A stretch of DNA of 64,000 nt from Bryopsis sp. KO-2023 (lineage: Eukaryota; Chlorophyta; Ulvophyceae; Bryopsidales; Bryopsidaceae). The stretch's first letter is position 1; every line of letters begins with the position of its first letter. Shown here in pieces: positions 56,901 to 64,000 of this stretch. The notes under the pieces are model-generated. The model worked only from the letters and a program-made list of their open reading frames with translations. It did no database searches and was not told the origin of the DNA. A program made the translations under genes and the position numbers. The stretch lies in the NCBI GenBank assembly GCA_030272585.1, contig BSYQ01000019.1, positions 1 through 64,000 on the forward strand, read 5' to 3'.

Positions 56901-57644
56901 CATCCCGAAAGCTGGGCTGAACATATCGAAGTTTTGGAGTTCGCCTTCAACAATCTGCGGAACGCAACCACAGGCTACAGTCCATTCTACCTTCTCCATG
57001 GCCAACATCCCATTTCGCTGCCGGACGTCAAGCCGACGACGTCTTTGCATAGCGTCGAACAGGATCTCACTCAGATGCAGGAAATTATGACGCGTGCGCA
57101 ACATCACTACAAGCTGAGCCAGGCGCGTATGAAAGAGCAAGCCGACAAGCATCGGAAGGAGTTGATTTTGGAGGTGGGAGAAGAGGTGTGTCTGCGCATT
57201 TCGCATTTGCCGAATACTGTCTATTCGAGCATCCCAGCGAAGATACGACGGAAGTTCGTGGGACCTCTGAAAGTACTGGCGAAGATTTCGGATGTCGCGT
57301 ATCGAGTGGAGTTACCGGGGTCGTGGCGCATCCACGCCGTCTTTCACGTTTCGAAATTGAAACGATTTCACAGACATGCAGATTTTGATCGAGATGTGAT
57401 TCCGCCGCCGCCGATTTTGAATGCCGATACTGGAGAAGAAGAACATGAAGTCGAAGCCATCATTCGTGATAACAGAAAACAAGGCAAACAAAAGCGATTC
57501 CTAATCGCTTGGAAGGGATACCCCCTCCACGAATCGACATGGGAACCACTGCAGCACTTAACGAATTGTGATGAGATTCTGACAGCATATCTCGGCCGTC
57601 AGACTACGCAGAAGCGCCGTAAATCAAACAGACAGCGAAAGTAA
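53986..57644 (+). CDS. chromovirus Pol: protease, RT, RNase H, integrase, chromodomain
   Basis: The pol frame is open through the gag stop and lies at -1 relative to gag. No ATG lies near its beginning, so a -1 frameshift is the likely route. A canonical slippery heptamer is not obvious. Domains in order: protease (LDSGSTGNYI, ~54175), RT (FAPKKDGGLRFCVDYRWLN, ILMGL-like IPMGLTNAPA, catalytic CYLDDIII at ~55290), RNase H (MVSDASNVAVGAVLMQ, YTDHKPAIHF), integrase (HHCC ~56345-56480, then TTDLMTDL, ISDRDPRF, GQSE), and a chromodomain (~57440-57600; VEAIIRD, FLIAWKGYP, STWEPLQHL) expected to guide insertion to marked chromatin. All catalytic residues are present. Confidence 0.92.
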
Positions 57645-57808
57645 GGTGATCAGGAGTGATGGATGATGATGGAGTCAGAGACGTCCAGAGTTCGAGTCCG
57701 AGTGCATGATTGTATGGGCAGTCAGGAAGTGCAGTCGATCGTTCATTTTGGATTGGTATCATCAAGGCTTGATTTTCAAAAGATTTCGCAGGTGCTCAAG
57801 GTAGTCAT

Positions 57809-57819
57809 GGGGGGAGAAG
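57809..57819 (+). promoter_or_regulatory. chromovirus polypurine tract
   Basis: GGGGGGAGAAG lies one base before the 3' LTR, where plus-strand priming is expected. Confidence 0.75.
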
Positions 57820-57820
57820 T

Positions 57821-57954
57821 TGTTATGATTGATTTTAATTGGAGCTGTTAGATTGGTTGTCGGTTGAGACAGTTGGTGGAGACTGGGGAGACCGTATAAA
57901 GGAACGGAACATTGAGTTGTAAGACATTGTGTATTTTCTCGAGTAAGCACTTCA
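57821..57954 (+). mobile_element. chromovirus 3' LTR
   Basis: Identical to the 5' LTR over 134 bp, with TATAAA at 57895-57900. It is followed by the CTCGT target duplication. Confidence 0.95.
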
Positions 57955-58248
57955 CTCGTCGCGTTTATCCACTAAAAAAGCGTGACTGCAAATCCCATTC
58001 GCGCTAGGCGCTGCGATTTTCTGAATCGCCCCTTTTTTGATATAATCCCGTTTAATTTTTTCCCAGTCGTCGTTCTTTTCGACTGTTCTCACTCTTTTTT
58101 TCCGTCGAACTGGGTCTGGTACGCCGACGAACCTGGCGCGTATTCCGTTTCGAATACGGCTGAGCACCCTTTGGCTCGTCCCCACTCTGACCCATTCCTG
58201 ATAGCGAGCGCGTACCTGGAGCGAAGTCCACGCCTGGTACGGATCCAT
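57955..58248 (-). CDS. reverse transcriptase of DIRS-like element, 5' part
   Basis: From ATG 58248 the frame starts MDPYQAWTSLQVRARYQEW and reaches HAFLVDKRDE at the insertion point. Removing the chromovirus and one target copy puts it in phase with 50883 downward, giving about 672 residues. The start codon overlaps the ORF1 stop as TAATG, which suggests coupled re-initiation. Confidence 0.85.
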
Positions 58249-59042
58249 TACTCTGTTTTTGTCGTTTTCTCCTTGTTTCGATCGCGAACACCTCCACTGC
58301 TTCCAGCTCCACTATCGTTTCGTTTTCGTCCCTGAGGTCGCGTACCCTGAGCGCGTTGCTGTCCTAGGGACTTTGAAAGGGACTTCAAATAGTCCTCGCT
58401 CAAACTCTCGAGCGTACTGACGGTTCTCGATCCACTAAACTGCTTCGCCGCAAAAGAAAGGCGTATTTTTTCTTGTAACAATTTCCAGGCGCCTGGATGA
58501 CTGTCGCCACTATCCGCCTTCAAGCGTAAAACTTCTAAACTTTCCACAGACAGAACAAGAGTTCTGTAGTAGCCTATTGCGTAGGGCCCTAGAACTTGGC
58601 GGACTGCGAGCGGCGTGTGCGGACTACAAAGTATAGTCAAAAAGCCGCTAGTAAGATCAAACAAAGCCGAGACAACTGGGGACCAAGTGCGGAGCTCACT
58701 TCCAAAGCCTCCAGGCCCGAGTTTTTCTAATAAACGAAAACCCTGGACTGTTCCTTCGATAGGAAAGTATTCTCCTAACGCAGTTCCACTCGGACGATCG
58801 ACCGGATTCACTGAAACTTGGGGTATTTTATCGGTCGTGGTAACAAAAGACTGCCTCACGTAGGCTTCGTCAAAGTTTCCTAGGTCCTGGCCTAGTATAT
58901 GTCGCAAAGCTTCTAGCAAAGCGTTTTCCATTCGGGGGTAAAGATCTCCTTCAGGAGCCGAACCGTTCACGGGAGTGAAGGTCGGTTTTTGCAAAAAGCA
59001 AAAAGGTGGCGAGAACATAAGGACACCGCCTTTTAAAGCCAA
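58248..59042 (-). CDS. ORF1 (gag-like) of DIRS-like element
   Basis: A frame of up to 264 codons precedes the reverse transcriptase. Its first part overlaps terminal repeat A1, so the true start may be further in (for example the ATG of MENALLEALRHILG, ~58932). The middle is helical (LFDLTSGFLTILCS). The C-terminal end is basic and Ser/Gly-rich (RAQGTRPQGRKRND), fitting a nucleic-acid-binding tail. No zinc knuckle is seen. Gag-like by position only. Confidence 0.6.
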   Translation of the reverse strand: MALKGGVLMFSPPFCFLQKPTFTPVNGSAPEGDLYPRMENALLEALRHILGQDLGNFDEAYVRQSFVTTTDKIPQVSVNPVDRPSGTALGEYFPIEGTVQGFRLLEKLGPGGFGSELRTWSPVVSALFDLTSGFLTILCSPHTPLAVRQVLGPYAIGYYRTLVLSVESLEVLRLKADSGDSHPGAWKLLQEKIRLSFAAKQFSGSRTVSTLESLSEDYLKSLSKSLGQQRAQGTRPQGRKRNDSGAGSSGGVRDRNKEKTTKTE

Positions 59043-59184
59043 ATCTGACTAAGAAAAAGACAAGGTGCAAACTAGCCCAAACACAAGCGCTGCCACAAAT
59101 GCGTCAGCCGCGGCTGACTGCGCCAGCAAAACCCGCCCAGTATCGATCCAGTCCATAAACTCATGAACTGGAAGTTAATAACAT
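58994..59184 (-). repeat. terminal repeat A1 of DIRS-like element
   Basis: Matches 47337-47528 and 47780-47971. The match stops at AATAACAT on the right, where unrelated sequence begins. Confidence 0.85.
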
Positions 59185-60704
59185 ATATGGTTGCTTTCAT
59201 GCTAAAAATATATATACGCGACATATGGATGTGTTGATCTTAGGCAAAGATATGCAAAGTAATTTACAGAACAGTTCTTGATACACCATCATATAACTCT
59301 AGTCCCAGCAAAGAGACAAGAATTAGAAATGCGACAATCAATATTTCCCTGGACGTTATTATTTCCTGCGCGCGAAAAAACAGCGAAGGAAAACTCCCTT
59401 CGCATTCCGCGGGCCTCAAGAAAAGTAGAGCAAAAAAGCACAGACAGCCGGTGCACCCAGCAAACACTAGTTTTCGACGGTCGACCAGACACAATCCTTC
59501 AAAAAAATGTAACGATCCCATCCGCTCTATTTTCCCGCCGGCTCCTTACCAGCTGGAGGTCAACAAATCGCACCTGAAGGAATTAATCCAAGCACCAGCC
59601 AACGAGTCGGAAAAAAAAGAGCTCTCAATGCGGTTCCCAGACTCTGGTGAACTTTCAGTGGGTTCTTTTTCGCCCCTAATCTGCTTGAAAGGTTTGATTC
59701 TGCTGTGCACATTGCGCGAGCCCAACACGCTTCCCAGTGGGGTCAGGGGCTTCCATTTCGAAAACGTTTGGGTATTTTCGTCGAGCAGAGAAGAGAAGGA
59801 AGCAACGTTTTTCTTAACATCCCCCCGATGATTTAGGCTCTGGCCTGGCATGTCTTGTACTTCTTTTGGTTGGAAGATCATGTATGCTGAAGTTTTTTTT
59901 ATGTTGCAATAGAGGCCTGGGCTGTTGCCATGCAATATTCAATATTGCTTCTTCTGAAGAAGCAATATTGAATATTGATTGATTTAGTCTTTTTGTCATT
60001 TTTTCTTCTCTCCATATACAAGGTGCTGGATTTCACCAAGGATCCATGAACAACACCACATAGATTTTCAAAAAAGAAAACCAACCGGAGAATTTTAAAG
60101 GGCAAAAAAACAAAAAAGCTAGCAGAACATTCTTTTTTTCAAAGCACAAGCACAAGCCTGCAACATCAACTGTAAAAACAAAAAAAGCCAACCAAAGAAA
60201 AATATTACAAGAAATGCCTTAGCATTCAAAAAAAAAGGGAAAAAAGAAAAAAGAAGCCCTCTAGCCTTGGAAGAAAGAATCCATTCCACTCTATCAAAAA
60301 CCAAGCTTTGGGAAAAGTTCGAAAGAAAATTTGCGACAATAACTAGAGAAGATCCTTGTGAGGGAGACGGCCAGAATTCTGACTTTTCATCCATGGAGCA
60401 CCCCACTTTGGGAAAGGCACCAAAAAAACCCCATTTAAACATATGCACCATCAACAAACAAACAACCATAATTACATGCAAAGATGCCGATAAGACCGAA
60501 TCTCATGTTTCAATGTCGATTATCAGTTTTATAGTTTATAAATCTGCAAGATCTACCAGAATTCCAAAAATGTAATATGACCTTGATATTCCACAGCCCA
60601 AAGACACCCAACCACAAAAAAAAAGTGTTCCTTTCTTCCCGATTATCCAATCACACAGAACCACAACAAAACCACCGAGAATTACCAGCTCAATAACATC
60701 CCGC
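59185..60704. other. no convincing gene
   Basis: A minus-strand frame of 129 codons (59546-59935) has ordinary composition but no recognised domain. The rest is A-rich. A perfect palindrome lies at 59933-59977. Confidence 0.4.
59933..59977. repeat. 45-bp perfect palindrome
   Basis: Two 22-bp arms (CAATATTCAATATTGCTTCT type) are exact reverse complements around one T. It would form a stable hairpin or cruciform. Confidence 0.85.
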
Positions 60705-61751
60705 TCATGTAAAATCCCACATCAAGCAAGTCCCTTTATCAGTGACCCCAATTATCATTTTGTCGTCACACCATAACCAAACATAAGGGTATTCCATATC
60801 GAATGCCAATGCATCTGGTGGTGTCTGCAATTTTCGAATGCAATCTCCTTGTTCCAGATCCCATACACTCACGACACCATGCGAAGAGCCCGACACCAGA
60901 CGACCGCAACCCATTGCGATACAGGAACAATCCCCGTCCCCTTGGAATTTGCTCACAACACTCCCATCATTCAAATCCCAGACGAGAACAACTTGATCAC
61001 TCGCCCTACTTGCTATCAAGCCTTTGAAAACTCTAGTTACCTCGATAACTTTGCCATAATTCCCAGGAAACACGTGAGTGCATGTTCCTTCCGCAACGTT
61101 CCATATCCTTATATCCAAAGATCCGCTTATCAAGCGCATCTTATCATCGGTGGAGGACAATGTCACCACATGGTTTGGATGCCCCCTCAACACTTTCTTG
61201 CACTTCCAGTCCCCTTTTCCCCAAAGTTTGATGAGGCCATCACTGCTCGCCGTCGCTACCTCTTCTCTAAGCTCCTCGATTGCCCAAAGAGTGTCACTAT
61301 GAGCCTTGAATTGAAGCAAAGACTCGGACGTATCAACATCCCAACCACAAAGTTCTCCCTTGTAGTCCCCACTCAACAAGATTTTATCGACAAAATGGAC
61401 CGAAAAAACCACACGATTGCCAACATTCAAGACCACGTAACTTTCTGGTCCAATTGTAGTATTCCAAAAGACCGGGGAAAAATCACCACCAAGTGCGATA
61501 AGGTGATCTTTCTTTGTTCCACATCTGAAATCACTTGATTCCTCGAGACGAGTTGCTATGGGTAGGACCTGCTTTGATCGCCACAAGTTCTCGCACCGAA
61601 GTTTTTCGGACAAACGAGGCTCCTCGCTTGCTCGACGCCACATCTTTGCTACAGAGCGAGACCTGGCTAGATCCCTTTTTGAGGTTTTTTCAAGAATGCC
61701 CTTTATGATATTCAAGGGCAGATCCCACTCCATGGCTGGAACTTGGTTCAT
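60705..61751 (-). CDS. F-box/WD40-repeat protein
   Basis: One uninterrupted exon of 348 codons from ATG 61751 to TGA. Residues ~8-52 form an F-box (WDLPLNIIKGILEKTSKRDL, then SVAKMWRRASEE), which binds Skp1 in an SCF ubiquitin ligase. The rest is a WD40 propeller of about six or seven blades (LLSGDYKGELCGWDV, ATASSDGLIKLWGKG, RLISGSLDIRIWNV, RASDQVVLVWDL, LVSGSSHGVVSVWDLEQGD), which would bind the substrate. Some blades are weak. Being intronless is unusual beside the intron-rich genes here. The frame is intact, so it is probably functional. Confidence 0.85.
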   Translation of the reverse strand: MNQVPAMEWDLPLNIIKGILEKTSKRDLARSRSVAKMWRRASEEPRLSEKLRCENLWRSKQVLPIATRLEESSDFRCGTKKDHLIALGGDFSPVFWNTTIGPESYVVLNVGNRVVFSVHFVDKILLSGDYKGELCGWDVDTSESLLQFKAHSDTLWAIEELREEVATASSDGLIKLWGKGDWKCKKVLRGHPNHVVTLSSTDDKMRLISGSLDIRIWNVAEGTCTHVFPGNYGKVIEVTRVFKGLIASRASDQVVLVWDLNDGSVVSKFQGDGDCSCIAMGCGRLVSGSSHGVVSVWDLEQGDCIRKLQTPPDALAFDMEYPYVWLWCDDKMIIGVTDKGTCLMWDFT

Positions 61752-62193
61752 TGGAACCCTTGGGAACGAATTAGTAAAGAAGACCTACAACACATTGTAT
61801 CAACAATTTCTAAACAGCCAGCCCCCAAAGTCAGGATAGTGCTTGAAAACTCTGAAAATCGCTATTTCACAAATGATTGACGAACGACCACAGAAAAAAA
61901 AGGATCGTCGTTTTCTCTCAGCGCAAAGGGGAAAAACAGAAACAGAAAAAAGAGCGATAGAAGTTGAAACCCACGCACACCTTTTTTTTCCTTCGCGGGA
62001 CGAAAAAAGCCGAACGTTTCGGGAGGCAAAAGCGTTGCGGTCCAGCAGATCGCACGCACACAGAGAATCCACGCGTTGCGAAAAGATAAAAATATCCTGC
62101 ACACAGCACAGCAAAACCCTGCCCCCCAACCTTTTAAGGGAAGAGACGACGGAGACCGGTAAGCGACTTCGAAGGGGAGCTGGACGGGTTTGG

Positions 62194-62279
62194 TGCTGTC
62201 ACTCCGAACTCTGTCATTCCGAACTCCGTCAGTCCGACACCCATTACTCCGAACCCTGCAACTCCGAATGCTGTCACTG
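62194..62279. repeat. 15-bp minisatellite, copy 3
   Basis: Repeats of CACTCCGAACTCTGT-like units, sharing more than 50 bp exactly with the complement of 11887-11972. They are followed by a GCCGCC run and GCTGCGTCGACTGCGTGGCG. Confidence 0.75.
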
Positions 62280-62336
62280 CCGCCGCTGCCGCCGCCGCTG
62301 CGTCGACTGCGTGGCGAAACGTCTATCACCGTCGCG

Positions 62337-62366
62337 CAGGCATGTACAAAAGTGGCATTTGGCCCA
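62337..62366 (+). mobile_element. single hAT-type terminal repeat
   Basis: CAGGCATGTACAAAAGTGGC followed by ATTTGGCCCA matches the left end of the hAT element at 12167 with one or two differences. No partner end was found nearby, so this is a truncated copy. Confidence 0.65.
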
Positions 62367-62491
62367 TGGAAGGGTGCAATATTGTCTGTGCATTGGTTTT
62401 TCGGTTTAAGCTATGTCTGAAGTAAAAAAAGAAACTTTGTTCTTGAAACATTGCCACCTTGACAGTTGATTGGTTGCCTCTTTTTTGCCAG

Positions 62492-62934
62492 GTTCGGAGT
62501 GTTTTCAACTTGGCTGTGTCTTGTCATGACACAGACCTGAAAAGGGCTGCCTGCAATTCCTTGCTGCAAATGCTCGACACCATCATAAAAAGAGTGACAA
62601 TCATGCAATTTCAATTGGTAAGCTCCACGCTTCTTCTATCTTCTTCCTTATGTTGATTTTCTCTTCCCATAATTGGAAAAACTCATTTGTTTCTTTTTTT
62701 AATGTGTATTGTTAACACATTTTGTGATTTATTGTTTCTTTTGGGGGGGCTTTCAGAGGCTGCAAAAATCAATGGATTCTGCATTGTCTCCAAAAACTCC
62801 GACGGGCGATGACAGACTGGCTGGAATACAGGGAACAGGGAACGACTCTCCGAAATCCAAAGAACCACTGGAAGGTTCAGAAAGCCCTGCACCTGGGTCT
62901 GAACATCGGGCACCCGTTCTCTACTCTACTGAAG
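62492..62934 (+). pseudogene. fragment resembling a large ARF-GEF (BIG/Sec7 family)
   Basis: Exon 62492-62617 reads VRSVFNLAVSCHDTDLKRAA, then LLQMLDTIIKRVT. This matches the N-terminal DCB region of BIG-type ARF exchange factors, which act at the trans-Golgi. Exon 62757-62934 is a Ser/Pro/Glu-rich linker. Both are bounded by GT-AG sites. Sec7 and the other domains do not follow, so this is a fragment. Confidence 0.5.
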
Positions 62935-63226
62935 GTAATATGACTCAGGTTTGGTGATGGCATTGTGGGTGAATATCTACATTTTTTTTTTTATTTTTTT
63001 TTTGGGGGGGTTTCCACAGGTCGCACAGCAAAAAGATGCAATCAGACACTCATGTAGCGCAAAATACAAAGCACCGATACTAATACAAAATTATTGTTTT
63101 GGATTGGGGATCGGTGGTGAAGCCTTTTTAGTGCAAATATCGCCAAAGGGGTCTGGGTGCCCGTTACATTGTGTGTTGCTCAATCTTTTACATATTCTTG
63201 CCGGTTGGTTTTATTCAGGAGGAGGC

Positions 63227-63415
63227 ATTGCATGACACCAGGATTGGATCCGAAATATGTGAAGGCGTGCTTCAGGGAGGGCTGTTCTTTGAGGGACCTG
63301 AAGAGATGGGAGGAGGCTGCTGTTTGTTGTTGAGGGGTTACGGGTGGAGCCGGAGAACAAGGATTTGGTCAGAGAGTTTGAGAACGCCATCAAGGAAGGC
63401 CGCAGAAAGGAGCAC
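63227..63415 (+). pseudogene. TPR-repeat fragment with frameshift
   Basis: One frame reads PGLDPKYVKACFREGCSLRD, then LKRWEEAAV and a TGA. The next frame continues GLRVEPENKDLVREFENAIK and EGRRKEH. Together they form a TPR motif and its following helix, as in STI1/Hop-like co-chaperones. A one- or two-base shift separates the halves. Confidence 0.5.
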
Positions 63416-63419
63416 CAGA

Positions 63420-63870
63420 AAATGAATGGACGACAGGGAGGATGCGGATGTTGCCCCTCCACCAACAAACGGCCTTGAAAGAAGATGTAAAGGATGCATC
63501 CCCTGGATGGTGAATGAATTCGGGCAAAGCTGCGGTTTTGGATTTGTGTGTTTTCAGGAGGTCCAGTCTGCCACCAACGGCATGCATGGCACTCGCATCC
63601 CTCAGGGATCCAAGCCTATCTACGTCGCTCGATTCCAAACGAAAGAGGAACGAGAGGAAAAGCTCAGGGAGGCCGACGAACGCAAAAAACAGACCCCCCA
63701 GGCCAGGGGATGGAGGAGAGCAGCATGGCGAAACCCATCCCCGGACGACTGGAAAGAGTGGTCAGGCCACGAGAAGAGGACCTGCCATCAGACTCAATCT
63801 TGGATGGATGGATGGGGTGGGAGGAGTCGGGTGCAAAGGAGGAGAAGCAGCCACGTTCGTTGATGGACTG
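63420..63870 (+). pseudogene. poly(A)-binding protein RRM4 fragment
   Basis: The frame reads NEFGQSCGFGFVCFQEVQSA, then NGMHGTRIPQGSKPIYVARF and QTKEEREEKL. This is the second half of RRM4 of poly(A)-binding protein, with the RNP1 motif GFGFVCF, and the start of the linker. The first half of the RRM (RNP2) is missing and the segment after RNP1 is shortened. The remainder to 63863 is not PABP-like. Confidence 0.65.
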
Positions 63871-64000
63871 CTATGGGAAAAATCCTCCGAAAAAGGACGC
63901 ATCCACGACTCCACTGGCAGAAAAACGAATGCAAGCGAGCTCCAGGGCTGCCACCTGGGCTCAACCTGCCTCCAGGATTGTTGAAATAGAATCGCAATGT

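Larger units (their letters stand above)
50884..57954 (+). mobile_element. Ty3/gypsy chromovirus, full length
   Basis: The 7,071-bp element is bounded by two identical 134-bp LTRs and flanked by a 5-bp target duplication CTCGT (50879-50883 and 57955-57959). It carries gag and pol with a C-terminal chromodomain. All frames look intact. It lies opposite in orientation to the DIRS-like element it interrupts. Identical LTRs imply very recent insertion. Confidence 0.95.
47083..59184 (-). mobile_element. DIRS/Ngaro-type tyrosine-recombinase retrotransposon
   Basis: Read on the minus strand the order is terminal repeat A1 (58994-59184), ORF1, reverse transcriptase-RNase H, tyrosine recombinase, then B1, A2, B2 and an extra A-B unit (48095 down to 47083). 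Split direct repeats, a tyrosine recombinase instead of a DDE integrase, and no target duplication define DIRS/Ngaro elements. A chromovirus (50884-57954) is inserted in the reverse transcriptase gene. Without it the element is about 5.0 kb. Confidence 0.85.

Overview
This is nuclear DNA from an intron-rich eukaryote. Genes are split by GT-AG introns with long T-tracts before the acceptor. The recognisable families are eukaryotic: U-box/ankyrin ligase, F-box/WD40, RCC1 repeats, ABCG transporter, SF3B1, ARF-GEF, poly(A)-binding protein and a protein kinase. A thioredoxin resembling plastid ACHT-type proteins, behind a possible transit peptide, hints at an alga. The species cannot be named from sequence alone.

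Layout. 0.3-1.7 kb: GATCGG-saturated fold-back repeats with tRNA-like cores. 3.5-4.0 kb: a decayed copy of the U-box gene. 4.3-7.0 kb: a 24-bp tandem array, a pogo-like MITE and a ~343-bp satellite. 7.0-11.4 kb: the 5' end of an LTR retrotransposon cut by a 1.7-kb fold-back element, then a hAT-like MITE. 12.0-14.3 kb: a broken kinase gene with a hAT element in an intron, itself holding a Harbinger-like MITE. 14.5-15.8 kb: the 3' part of a gene resembling Mak10/NAA35. 16.9-20.6 kb: an LTR element encoding an SH3-domain protein and a DDE integrase but no reverse transcriptase. 20.6-34.3 kb: an SF3B1 exon, the thioredoxin gene, and decayed ABCG, RCC1 and GCR1-like genes. 37.1-43.9 kb: an apparently intact U-box/ankyrin gene. 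43.9-47.1 kb: low-complexity DNA. 47.1-59.2 kb: a DIRS/Ngaro-type tyrosine-recombinase retrotransposon split by a very young 7.07-kb chromovirus with identical LTRs and a 5-bp target duplication. 60.7-61.8 kb: an intact F-box/WD40 gene. 62.2-63.9 kb: a run of unrelated gene fragments (ARF-GEF, TPR, PABP RRM).

Most of the window is mobile DNA and gene remnants. Three LTR retroelements share one 12-nt primer-binding site, so they probably use the same primer tRNA. The likely functional host genes are the U-box/ankyrin gene, the thioredoxin gene and the F-box/WD40 gene. The best candidates for something undescribed are the SH3 + integrase LTR element and the tRNA-like cores, each followed by a UNCG-loop hairpin, inside motif-saturated fold-back elements.
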